From assembly GCF_002865645.1 (NCBI RefSeq), contig NW_020194589.1, positions 1,534,812 through 1,598,811 on the forward strand: a stretch of DNA of 64,000 bases. Reading direction: 5' to 3'. Shown one piece after another: positions 1 to 10,138 of the stretch. Position numbers and translations under genes: made by a program. Position 1 is the first letter of the stretch, and every line of letters starts with the position of its first letter. Source of the stretch: Hyaloscypha bicolor E (lineage: Eukaryota; Ascomycota; Leotiomycetes; Helotiales; Hyaloscyphaceae). Under the pieces are notes generated by a model. That model saw only the letters and a program-made list of their open reading frames with translations. It did no database searches and had not been told where the DNA came from.

Positions 1-1
1 T

Positions 2-706
2 CTTCTACGTTATGATTTCCTGGAAGGGCTGCCTTCTCATATCTTGGACGTCTGTCTTGCATTTGAAGCTTGTCAAGGGAATAGTCTACAACGAAGAGTT
101 GGCTTCCCGAGTTACACTTGGGCAGGGTGGAGGGGGGCCCTCCGCATCAGGTATCCATATGGTTCTGTGATAACGGCAGTTATCCAGCACAACTGCTGGA
201 TCGTTTGGTATAAACGAAGCCCTTCCGGTAAAATCAGTCCCGTCCGGGACCCTGAAAACCAGCATTGGACACATCTCACTTCCGGCAGAAGCTTCGATCC
301 GCCCGTACCCCTTGGTATTGACACCTCACGCACTGCTCCGACGGGGTTGTCATTCAGTCCTCGACCACTTTCGTACCATCTTCTTCAGTTCTGGACCATC
401 GCGATATTTTGCAAGATTTCCAAATACGAGGACTTTACGGGGAATTGTACGCTTGTTCTTAAAGATGGAACGAAGATGGGCCCCATTTCGCTTGATAGCT
501 TTGAAGAATCAGTTTTCTTTGATTCTAACGAGCCGTATGAGTTCATTCTTCTGTCTAGAGGTGAGCGCCATTCTGAGTACCGAGTAATGCTTATAGAATT
601 GATCGATGGTATTGCAGAGCGGCGAGGAATTGGCAGCATCCCCAATGGCATTGTCGAGGACAGTTTTCCTCCGGGGCCTGTTTGGAAAGAAATTTTGTTA
701 GGATAA
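2..706 (+). CDS. HET-domain (heterokaryon incompatibility) protein, C-terminal part, open at left edge
   Basis: The frame is open from base 2 to a TAA at 704-706, so only the C-terminal ~234 residues are in the window. The first in-frame residues continue to the left, so no start codon is claimed. The sequence shows the HET-family landmark RRVGFPSYTWAGWRG, usually written R-R-x-G-F-P-S-W-S-W-A-G-W. It ends with a second family landmark, GIAERRGIG, followed by PGPVWKEILLG just before the stop. HET proteins act in non-self recognition and the cell death that follows fusion of incompatible hyphae. The catalytic or scaffold part of the HET domain itself lies outside the window, so whether the gene is intact cannot be judged. 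The complete end and lack of stops suggest a functional or recently functional gene. Confidence 0.75.
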   Translation, partial: LLRYDFLEGLPSHILDVCLAFEACQGNSLQRRVGFPSYTWAGWRGALRIRYPYGSVITAVIQHNCWIVWYKRSPSGKISPVRDPENQHWTHLTSGRSFDPPVPLGIDTSRTAPTGLSFSPRPLSYHLLQFWTIAIFCKISKYEDFTGNCTLVLKDGTKMGPISLDSFEESVFFDSNEPYEFILLSRGERHSEYRVMLIELIDGIAERRGIGSIPNGIVEDSFPPGPVWKEILLG

Positions 707-2280
707 CAGAACTCGTTGCTCCCGTCTTTATAAGAGCCTTGTAGGACATAATAATCGGCTGGAGCTTGGCCACCTTCGAGGCAAGTGCGCACTCCTACTG
801 CGCTTCGCTCATAGTTGGGAAAAGCAAGTGTCCCACCCCAAGCAAGTCTCATCAAAATTCTCAATTCGATCAATGAGAACCCAGTGCCGCTGGATATCGC
901 CTGGGAAATTGGAACGTCTCTGACAGTAGCATCACTCATTGAAAGCCTCGATTACGAGATGTAGAGAACGCTGATCTCAATGTACAAGTATCTCGCCATT
1001 GCCAAAAGAATTGCGCCTTTCAGCACGAGAAAAATGGCGTTTATGTGTCGGATTATGTTTTCCGAGATGAGGAAGAGACAGGAAACACTGCATTCGGTGT
1101 GGGAACGACTTGATATTGAGCTCAGGAAGATTAACGAGATTGGGCTTTCTGTGCAAAGCGGCTGAACCTACCACGTTCAAATGTCTCAAAAGAAACCGGA
1201 ATCCAAAACCAAAAAAGAAGTGGCCAAGCTGTTGAACTACGAATAGCGCTGGGGAATATAACTCATCAGAAGAAGAGTGTGACAATTCCGATTCAAATAC
1301 AGGTGGGAAGAAGAGTGGCCATAAGACCGATGTACACCGTACAAAGTCACTGGCACACTCCCCCGAAGATTTCGTGGGAGATTGATGAGTTTGCCCTCAA
1401 CCAGCGGGCTGGAGAGGCACTGAATAGTGGCGTTAGCATAGTCGACTTCGGAGAAAGACAGTCGAGGTTATTTAGTGCAATAGCCCTGCATCTGGAAGCT
1501 GTCAGGAGTTTGTTCTTGAAAGAGTTAGTTCACACAGCTTAGCCACATTTTTGGTTGCAAGAATTCCGTTATTCAATCTTATATGCATGGCTGGAGAATA
1601 GACTGAATTGTGATGGAGAGCTGATGAGTGAAAAAAGATGTGGGGACATAAGTCCAGTGTACACCGTACACAAATTAAACATAAAGGAACCGCTGAAGAG
1701 CGGGACAGAGGGCTCAGCGTGACCTGACTGAGCGAGAGTCTATGATGCTGAGCAATTGTCGTGGATATAAGTCCCAAATTGATAATCTTTTTGGGGAAAA
1801 TTGCGTTACTCTACTTTATAATGGGAACAACAGGGGATGACCAGCTGATCAAGGTGAATTCTGAATCAGCATGAGATCACTTCTTTGGAATTTGATGTGA
1901 ATTGAGGTATTCAGAATGTAAGTGTGAATGGTGCTACCCGTTTACTGATATCAGGCTTCCGATCTTCTACTGCCACTCAATTGCGCGAGTCTCGTGGTAT
2001 GCTTCGATCGGATCTCACTCAAGCGAGCTGTGGTTTTTGACAGTTGGGATTCTAAAAACCAGGCGAGCGGGGTGCTGGTAGACTACTAGAATTTTCTTGA
2101 CAGAAGACTGCGAGTATATTTTCATGCCGCAATAAATATGGAATAGGTATCCTTGGAGAACGGAGAGACTTCAGAGCCGTAACTCATAAAGTAGTTTTCA
2201 CAATTGAATCCTGATGTATACATCGTGCTCAGTGATTATTATAACCTTACATGTTTGATATACAGTGAGAAAGCTAATAA
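707..2280. other. Intergenic stretch, no gene recognised
   Basis: Ordinary base composition. The longest open frames (980-1165 +, 1279-1542 +, 977-1285 -) have no recognisable motif and no splice-linked continuation that I can support. A decayed gene could be present, for example around 840-1165 on the plus strand, but nothing in it is identifiable. The signal exon of the following LysM gene should also lie here and was not found. Confidence 0.4.
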
Positions 2281-2289
2281 TTAGTGACT

Positions 2290-3311
2290 TTCAAGCGACA
2301 CTTGTGATGGGATATGCAAGTCATTTGATATCCCATTTTCTTCATTCTACAAATGGAACCCCGCAGTTGGTAAGCGCTCTGCCTAGTCCCCAAAACTATG
2401 TTGCTTACGTCGTATCTAGGTTCTGATTGCGGATCATTATGGACAAGTGCTTCGGCAGGTGCTATAGTTTCTTCCCACTGACGAATACGCTAATAAAATT
2501 CAAAAGTGCTGCGTAGCAGGCCCCGGCTAGCAGAACGTCTCCTACCCGCACACCACCACAATCAGCTCGAGCACGACAAAAAGTGGCGCACCAGCACCAA
2601 CACAAACTGGAATTGTAGCAAACTGCCAAGCCTGGTATGCCGCTAAAGGTGGGGATGGATGTGGTGCCATTGCTACATCGTACAATATCTCTCTGGCACA
2701 GTTTTATGCTTGGAATCCCGCTGTTGGAAGTAAGACCCCCTGTTGCCTTGTTGAGACGCCATTCTTGTTCCGGGTTGCATCCCTTCTGAATTCTGCAACT
2801 TTTTCGTGCTGATTTATTTTCTTCCCTAGCTACATGCGCATCCCTCATCGCCGGCGACGCCTACTGCGTCAAAGCACCCACCACAATCTCCTCAACAACC
2901 TCAACCACGTCCAAACCAATCACAACAACCAGCAAAACAACTTCCACATCCTCTAAAATAACCCCCACAACAAGAAAAACATCAGTTACTCCGCCCGGGC
3001 CAACACAATCCGGCATCCCAGCCAACTGCAACAAATATGCGATAGTTACGAGTGGTGGATGTTTTGATTTTGCTGCTGCTCAGGGCATTACGCTGGCTAA
3101 TCTTTGTAAGTAATTATGTTGGGGTGACGAGTGATGGGATGGGGCTGACTTTTGGAGGGGTAGATTTGTGGAATCCGGTGTTGAATAATGATTGTGAGAA
3201 GTAAGTACATCTGAAAAAGATATGGGGTAGATATTCGCTAACAGAAGTGATAGTTTCTGGGCGAATGAGGCTTATTGTGTTGGTGTTTTTTTCGTGATTG
3301 GGCACATTTGA
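2290..3311 (+). CDS. LysM-domain protein with two to three chitin-binding repeats; 5' part unresolved or degenerate
   Basis: Three LysM-like blocks are visible. A partial first block runs from about 2296 and ends FYKWNPAVG; it is interrupted by intron 2370-2419. A full second block at ~2612-2726 (GIVANCQAWY to FYAWNPAVG) has its tail after intron 2730-2829 (TCASLIAGDAYC). A third block starts at ~3010 (GIPANCNKY) and continues across introns 3106-3163 and 3201-3247 (LYLWNPVLNN, then DSFWANEAYCVGV). The stop is at 3309-3311. Ser/Thr-rich linkers separate the blocks, the usual layout of secreted fungal LysM proteins that bind chitin oligomers. Two problems remain. No signal peptide or start codon could be linked to the first block. 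Between blocks 1 and 2 (2440-2530) the frame hits a stop, so either an atypical intron or a lesion is needed. The 3' half looks clean; the gene as a whole may be a pseudogene. Confidence 0.6.
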
Positions 3312-3635
3312 GTTATTTTGGTTGTAATTAATTTGGCTCACTCGGCGAGGGCATTGTCACTTGAGAATTTGATGTTGATAAACTGTAGACACGATAATTT
3401 TAGTTTTAAAAATCTGTTCGAGGCCGATTTTTGTGTTCATGAGATTTTGGGATCGTTTATTCTCCTTAGTTCTCTTAAAACGCCCCCCAAAAACATACGA
3501 AATGTGCGAAAACAGCCCAGAAATTAAAGGATAACACCGCTTGGTGAAATCAGTGACTCATTCTGGGGACGGCGACTAAACGAACTCCACGATCTCTCAA
3601 ATCCTTAAAGTTGCCGTACCGCAATCTTGAGTCTT
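3312..3635. other. Short intergenic gap between convergent genes
   Basis: Region between the stop of the LysM gene (+) and the stop of the F-box pseudogene (-). It should hold both 3' UTRs. I see no other feature. Confidence 0.4.
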
Positions 3636-6384
3636 TCAATACCCCTCCACGCAGCTGATCACCAAATCCACCTCCAAATTCTTCCTCGCCGCCTCCTTCC
3701 AGACATCCAAAACCTCCTCACTCGGCTCAAACAACGGCGTACTCCTCCAACAAACCGACGCACTCGTTGCAGTCGCCGTATATTGAAACGAATGACTCAA
3801 TCTCGTCCCCGTAGAAGCAGCAAGCCACATCTGTCTCAAAACCGGCATCTTTCCAGCCGCCTTCCCAGCAGCGACATAGAACGTATTCATTAATTCCGGA
3901 GAGGCTTTCTTACGGAAAGGATTTACTCGAGCTCCCGCTTAAATGCACGCCCCGCTTAAATGCACGGCCGAATTGCATAGAAAATCGCGAAAACTTATAC
4001 TTTTAATACCTTTATAACTTTTATATTAATTAGTAAAAAAACTTACTTCTTGAAATATAATATATAAAAATAGTAAGAGCGATATAATATAATCCTAAAA
4101 ATTATAATATCGTAAATATAAGTACTTTATTTTAAAGATTTATAAAAGATATAAATTTTTTCTTAAAAAAATATTTTTAAAAATTAATTTATATAAGAAT
4201 AAAATATCTAAAAATATAACTTTAAATTTTTTCAGTTTTATATATTAATATATATAATTATTTATAAAAGATTTATATTTTACGTATTATTAAGTAATTG
4301 AAATATTAATTTTTTTAATTTTTAAAAAAGTATAAAAAAATTATTAATAATAATAGTTTTAAATAAAAGCTATTAATTAAACTTAAATAAAATAGCTTAT
4401 ATTACTTATATAAAGTTTAAAAAACTTAAAAATATTTTTATTTAATTTTTAATCTTTTATATATTAAAATATTATAGTTTTTTTTAATAATTTTTAAATT
4501 AAATAAATTAAATAAGTATTTATTAAATTTTTTTAATAATATAAGTTTCTTATAAGGCAAGAACTATATTTAAAAGTTAATATTTATTTTATTTTTAATT
4601 AATATATAAGAATTTAAATAAATTTAAATTATATATATAATAAGTATTTTTTATACTTTTAAGTTCTTGAACTCCTTTTATAATTATAGTAAGGAAATTT
4701 AATTAAAAGATTTCCTTTAAATTAAATTATTCTAAATTATATTAAAAAATAAATAATAAATCTTAATTTTTGAAATTTTTGAAATTTTAAAATTATATTT
4801 CTTCTTTTAAAAGGTATTTAAAGATTATATTTAAGCTATGAAATTTAATATAAATCATTATAAAAATAATTATATAAAGATTTTATAAGATTTATAATTA
4901 TTATAAAAGTTATTAATTCTTTTAATAAATTACTTATTTCTCCAAAAGTATAAATATTATTAATAAAATTATAAAATTATTACAAAATTAATATAAAGTA
5001 CAAAAATAGAGTACCTAGTAATTCTATAATAGTTTACTTTCTATAAATATAATTTGTGGTTATTTTATAATTAAATATTTTAGTTTTCTGGTTAGGCGTG
5101 CATTTAAGCGGGCCGTGCATTTAAGCGGGAGCTCGAGTACCCGTTGGTCTTGGGGTGCTGGAAGCTCATCTTCTTCCATGTAGAGCGCGGGGTCTTCACC
5201 CCATTCAATCTCTTCCTCTTCCTCGTTTGGATCGCGTTCGAAAAGCCATTGGCCGGAGGGGGTGATGGGTGTGTAGTTGATTATTAATGAAGTTAGGTGG
5301 GGCCAGTGGGGTGACAGTGGATCTGAGGTTTGGCTCGCTGCTGATGGCCAGAAAAATTAGGCCCCAATAGTAATATCTGCAAGGGTTAGATCAGTGAGTT
5401 GCTGCGAGAAAGCTCGAAGATTGCTGCTCAGGGGATCTTGGTTGCTGGAACTGGGGAGAATATTTGGCGGTATAAAGGTTTCATCTGCTGGCCCTACGTT
5501 GTAATATTGGAGATCGACCTTGTTGATTGAAGCCGGCCAAAGATTGATGCTGCTTGCAAATTCTTTACACAAAGAATTAGCGTGCCGTGAAAACGAATTT
5601 TGCGAGACGAATAGCTACCATGTCGAGCCCTTTTCCGCAAATCCAAGTCTTTCCTTTCATTATCCCATAAATACGCATTGAAAGTGCGGAGTCCAGGCAG
5701 TTTGGAGAGAATGAGAGAACATGATGCAGGGCACATGTGACGTAAATTTCCAGCTGTGATATCAATCTCAGTGATCGCAGACACAGAATGTGGCAGAGCA
5801 GACGCCTTGCCATCATTCTTGGGGTTGACAAGGCGTAGATACGACTTATCAAACCTGCGATCAAGAGTGTCGTTTGCACCTCCTATTCTATTCTTTAGTG
5901 CCCTTCGTGTCCTGCCTTCCTCTTGTCCTAGACGTGAGAGGTCACTAGGTGAGTAAACTTTCACACTCATGTAAATGCCCAAGTCAGCTTCCTGTACACC
6001 TTCCCATGAGCTCATGGTCAGGAAAAGACGTTGAAGTGTTCGAATGAAGAGTCGATTATTTTTCTGCTGATCTTCCTCAGTCTCATATCTGCCGCACGCC
6101 TCTTCATCGTAGGAATCGAGAACCACGTCAAGCGCGATGAGACGGACATATTTTCGACGTGAACCTCGAATAATCTGGTCAAACTCATCGAGACGAGCAG
6201 GTGTAAGTAGTATACTCGAGAATGTATGCCGCTCAATACATTTCTGCCAGTCTTTGGAGACCGTTGCGTAAATGGCGACTTTGTCAGGTGTCTGAAGCTG
6301 GCCAGTTGATGCTGTTTCACTCGGGGTAATGAGATGAGAAACGATGAGCGTTACCAACTCCGATAGCATATCGGAGGGAGACAT
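3636..6384 (-). pseudogene. F-box-type protein pseudogene, disrupted by a transposon, a nonsense codon and a frameshift
   Basis: Read on the minus strand, the first ~250 residues (ATG at 6384) have an F-box-like start (MLSELVTLIVSHL, then VSKDWQKCIERHTFSSI and LLTPARLDEFDQI). This matches a large family of fungal F-box proteins that select substrates for SCF ubiquitin ligases. Near 5,620 the frame shifts; coding character resumes in another frame (SINLWPASINKVDLQYY, at 5,500-5,550). At 5357-5359 an in-frame TAA stands where the family usually has Glu before FFWP; the frame then continues FFWPSAASQTSDPLSPHW. At 5138 it meets a 1,212-bp inserted element. The same frame resumes at 3925 and runs through NTFYVAAGKAAGKMPV to a natural stop at 3636. 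Removing the element and one TA copy joins the two halves in frame. At least three independent lesions make this non-functional. The family assignment comes from recognised sequence style, not from a search. Confidence 0.75.
3926..5137. mobile_element. RIP-degraded DNA transposon (Tc1/mariner-like by TA target site) inserted in the F-box ORF
   Basis: Both ends carry a ~43-bp terminal inverted repeat beginning CTCGAGCTCCCGCTTAAATG. Inside each repeat the block CCCGCTTAAATGCACG occurs twice in direct orientation with small spacer differences. The element is flanked by TA on both sides (3924-3925 and 5138-5139), the target site of Tc1/mariner/pogo elements. The interior is extremely AT-rich with no open frame, consistent with RIP. 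At 1.2 kb it is either a small autonomous element or a deletion derivative; no transposase motif can be read. The unmutated terminal repeats contrast with the destroyed core. Confidence 0.8.
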
Positions 6385-6456
6385 GAGGGGCGAGTGGTTT
6401 TGTTCGGTCGGGGAGGAGGAAAGATGAATGTAAGATTATCGCCCCCCGAAAAAAAA

Positions 6457-6967
6457 ACGGGAAAATGTAAAACGATATCCCCCCCGGGTGTCGATTAGAC
6501 GTATCAATGGATTTGAGAGTTTCAATAATGTCTAATTAGTTGCTTGTACTTACTTAAGTCCTTCTCTCGAATCAGTTTTCCTAATATAGTTATAAGGAAG
6601 TTTATATATAAGAGCTCTAATTCGGGGCATAGAATAGGCGAGGCGATAATTGCGTACGAGGTAAATTAGTTCCAGGCGCTTGATCGCTAAATTTTCAGGC
6701 TCTAATAGTGCCTTAAAAATTCCGACTTTCCTTACCTTTAAATTTTCTTAAATTTACTAATTATTATATAATAAAACTTTATATCCTATTAGCTTATAAT
6801 CTGGCTTTCTATAATCTAAGAAAAATAATCAAATTATAATAATTCTTTATATAATAAATTAAACTTAAAGGAAAACTAGATTTTTTGGTGTTCCTCTCTA
6901 CTTTAGGTTAGTCCGCCCCCCAATCGACCCCCCCCGGGGGGGGGGGGGTCGTTTTACATTTTCCCGG
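6457..6967. mobile_element. ~510-bp MITE-like element with inverted repeats and long poly-C/poly-G tracts
   Basis: The ends are inverted copies: CGGGAAAATGTAAAACGA followed by a C run and GTCGATT on the left, and the reverse complement on the right (6923-6967). The right arm contains a run of eight C followed by thirteen G, which may be hard to assemble. The AT-rich interior has no open frame. No clear target-site duplication is visible. It sits between the F-box pseudogene and a truncated HET fragment, and probably removed or replaced the 5' part of the latter. Confidence 0.65.
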
Positions 6968-7359
6968 CACTTGCCCGCAACTACGAAAAACACTGTCTGG
7001 ACAAGAATGGCGAAGTGGCGAAAAAGCCTCTAGTTGATCTGTGGCTCGACAACGAAGAATTCGGCTCTTCGAAGGACCTTAGCATTGAAGCGCAGCAGGC
7101 TGCGTTGTTCTATAAATGTATTCGTGAAACCATGCACGCGGTCGCTTTCATCGCAACACAAGGTGGTCTAATTGGTCTTGCACCGCCAAGTACGCAGCAA
7201 GGTGGTCTCGTTGCAATCGTCAACGGATCGGCGTATCCATTCGTTGTCCGGCTTGTGCAAGGAGCGGGGTTTTACCTTCTCGTTGGCCCGTGCTATATTC
7301 ATGGTATTATGAATGGTGTCCAATATGGAGGGGACGCCAGCACCATTACTTTGATCTAG
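6967..7359 (+). pseudogene. HET-domain protein, 3' remnant
   Basis: The frame is open from the edge of the preceding inverted repeat (6967) to a TAG at 7357-7359, about 130 residues. It contains the typical distal segment of HET-family proteins: GGLIGLAPPSTQQGGLVAI, then PFVVRL and YLLVGPCYIHGIMNG. There is no upstream HET core, because the sequence to the left is the MITE-like element and then the start of the opposite-strand F-box pseudogene. This is therefore a 5'-truncated fragment, not a gene. It is the second HET piece within 7.4 kb. Confidence 0.7.
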
Positions 7360-7545
7360 AGGTCGTATGCTACTGATATCGGCGTCGAGAAATCTAATTG
7401 ATTACGAGCTCCAAAGCGAACTCCGTATTCATTGGTGCCATCACAAAAATCGTTCGGCAGTTCTTGTTGAAATTAGGGGCCTGAGGCCCCTAATAGGCTT
7501 AGTAAGCCCTGGAACCGAACGCCATGGGGCTGTGCACTAGCTTAA

Positions 7546-7726
7546 TACCCTGTCCAGCTGGAATACCCTGTATAGCTGGAATACCCTGTACGGCTGGAAT
7601 ACCCTGTCCAGCTGGAATACCCTGTATAGCTGGAATACCCTGTACGGCTGGAATACCCTGTATAGCTGTATGCCCCTGTATAGCTGTATGCCCCTGCATA
7701 GCTGTATGCCCCTGTATAGCTGTAAT
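7546..7726. repeat. 18-bp minisatellite, about ten units
   Basis: Tandem units of the type CCCTGTATAGCTGGAATA. The first six cycle through three variants (TCCAG, TATAG, TACGG) in the same order twice, giving a 54-bp higher-order period. The last four change GGAATA to GTATGC. Because the period is a multiple of three, both strands stay open: Gly-Ile-Pro-Ala-x-Gln repeats on the minus strand, Cys-x-Ala-Gly-Ile-Pro on the plus strand. I treat the open frames as a consequence of the repeat, not as genes. Confidence 0.85.
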
Positions 7727-7917
7727 CGGTTCAGCTGGCATAGGGATTTAGTACATGTGACTTAGGGGGTTCAGGGCTATATATACGGGCTACTTACTAC
7801 TGTAGAACAGCAGTCAATTCAGTATCGTTTACTTGGTTTACATTGCAAGCACGTGACCCTAGCTTTATTACTTAGCTAGTTCAACAGTTCTCACCTGAAT
7901 TACTCACTCAGTACGCT

Positions 7918-8592
7918 AATCAGGTGAGGACTAGCAAGGCCCAAAATCCGATCTACCCTGCTGTGTTATCAGTAAATCTGATCTACCCTCTCCACCCGCC
8001 GCATTAAGCTGGCCAATTACTTAATGCGATGAACCTTACGGGCTCCATAATCTGTAGAAAGAGTAGGTTTAGCGATATTTATAGGGCCTGTACGCTATAT
8101 TTTGGCCCCGGAAAGCCTGCAAGGCCCTGTAGTTACAGTGCTTCCCTCGCTGCCGGGCAATACTTATGGCCGCGACCTCCATAGCTATTTCCAATTCTCA
8201 AACTTTATGGAACTTTAATAAAAACCTCTCTAAAAGTATATTTAAATCGCGAAAATAAAATATACGAGTAATATATGAAAGTATATAAGTCTATAATATA
8301 AATCGCGATATCCTCACTGAAAAGTGGTAGTGTTAAGGATATTTAGGGTACTTTAGGGGGCGACGGCAACAGCGATAGCGACGTTAATGGGGACATTAAT
8401 GGCCTAATAACTCCCGTTGACTAATTGGCCAGCTTAATACAGCGGGTGAGAGGGTAGATCAGATTTTAGGCCGACTAGCAATACGATAATCACACCAAAA
8501 CTTATGTGGGCAATTCGAGCGAACTGACCCAACCACAACGCCTTAATTTTTGTTTGCTCGCGATTTTCGTATTGCTACCCCTCACCTGATCA
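7918..8592. mobile_element. Nested inverted-repeat (MITE-like) element(s)
   Basis: Two inverted-repeat pairs are nested. The outer arms are ATCAGGTGAGG plus TAGCAA near 7918-7936 and their reverse complement at ~8572-8592. The inner arms run from ~7931 (CTAGCAAGGCCCAAAATC, then GATCTACCCTCT...CCGC and ATTAAGCTGGCCAATTA) to ~8478 in reverse complement. On the left arm the block RATCYGATCTACCCT is present twice (7944 and 7974). This looks like one element inserted in, or extended from, another of similar end sequence. No coding frame is inside. Confidence 0.6.
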
Positions 8593-9612
8593 ATCCGGAA
8601 CTGCCAAACGATTATGCTTTTTCCTTCGGCAAAATCCTCGGCCAAAATTGCTGCGACCCAACAACCCAAGGGTCGAAAGCCACAATATCAACCCGCATTC
8701 CGTAATCTGGGGTTGTGGGGGGATTATAAATTAAGGAGGCCTCAGACCCTTGTAGGCTCACATCACCATTGCACTTGACATTGCGCACTTAGCTCTTGGC
8801 ATTACATACTTTACATTTCCCACTTTAATTTTACGAGCTTAACAAATTAATAGAATTTAAGAAGCTCTTAAAATTCTAATTAATCTATTAAGGGCTATAA
8901 TTAATTCTCTACTTTATTATAATATTACTTATTAAAAATCGCCGGTTAATATACTAATTTAATATTTATATTTATAATAAACTAAAAGACTCTTATATAT
9001 TATTACTTTAAGCTCGTACTTAATTTATCTTACTTATTTTATAAGAGTTCCTTTCTTATTATTTTCTTTTTTATCTCTTTTTAATATAACTCTCTTATTA
9101 TTTTATTATTAATTTTTTTTAATTATAATTAATTCCTTTACATATAAGTTTAAATAATTAGAATTATTTAAATTTTGTTACGTGGCACTAGTCACGTGGT
9201 GTCACTGCACGTGACTTAGCGTGTAGCCAGTGCTTTTAGCCGGGCGCACAGCCTTTAGCTCAATTCAAGCTCTTTACCACCTGTGACGGCGCTGGCTGGG
9301 CGTGGCTGTCACATGACTGGTTTCACCTAGCTAGCCGGCGTTTCAGTGGTTTTAGCTAGTATTTCCCTCCTTTTATCCCCTTTCCTTCCTCTCTCTCTCC
9401 TTCTTCTCTTTAGCTTAGTATTTTCAATACATGAGATTCTTGGATCTTTGAGCCCTGGCCATTGCCTCGATCCCGCCGTCACACCACCACTGCAATATTA
9501 CCTTATCGTAACAAATTTTATACAAGTTATTTCTTGGCTATATCGGGCTACGATATTTAGTATGCTTGCTTGCTATATATATACTTGTAATAGTGGAACC
9601 AAATATTGCTTT
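8593..9612. other. Non-coding, partly AT-rich stretch
   Basis: No gene is supported. 8,820-9,180 is strongly AT-rich. 9,181-9,330 holds several CACGTG/CACGTGAC-type words and is of normal composition. The open frame 9346-9615 is pyrimidine-rich and shows no protein motif. It is probably decayed repeat material. Confidence 0.4.
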
Positions 9613-10138
9613 TAAGAGGCCTTTCCTATAATCGGCAAAAGCCATTTGTCCCGTAAAAGCGAAGTGTCCCATGCTTAATAAGCGTGAAAATTGCCAAATT
9701 TTGAGATAGAAACTATTTCTTTGTCCGGTGAGACATTACTAGCGTGGGCAGGGGGCTCTGGCTTGGCTGGCGGGGCATAAAATTATGTGGTCCCAGGAAT
9801 TTTATTGGGCATTACAGCTGTAGCTAATACGCTAGTAATGCTTTACTAGATAAAGAGATAATTAAAGGACACATAACTTTATGCCTTTTAAAGCAATTTA
9901 TATAAAATTAAATTAGAGATTAAATTATAAGTATTAGGCTTTACTTCTTAGGGTTTAAATTTTACTTTATTGTGTGGGTAATTAGATTATAAAGCAAAGA
10001 AGGCTTTTTAGTTGTGTGTTACCGTGAAATTTGGCGGGTAAAATTTTTGATTTTCTCGATTTTTTAATTTTGGTATAAAATTACATACAAATTAGCGCGG
10101 GACAGATTGCTTTCGCCGACTATGAGTAGGGCCTCTTA
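9613..10138. mobile_element. ~525-bp MITE-like element with ~43-bp inverted repeats
   Basis: Left end TAAGAGGCC plus TATAATCGGCAAAAGC and TTTGTCCCG; right end is the imperfect reverse complement (10,096-10,138: CGGGACAGATTGCTTTCGCC, then GGCCTCTTA). The AT-rich core has no open frame. A TA target duplication is possible because the ends themselves start and finish with TA. Confidence 0.7.

Noticed and set aside
385..939. 184-codon minus-strand ORF
   Set aside because: It overlaps the HET C-terminal exon in antisense and has no motif of its own.
2462..2848. 128-codon minus-strand ORF
   Set aside because: It is the shadow of the LysM exon and its intron; the plus strand carries recognisable LysM blocks.
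7499..7741. Collagen-like protein encoded by the minisatellite
   Set aside because: Both strands are open simply because the 18-bp period is divisible by three; there is no signal peptide, conserved flank or splice context.
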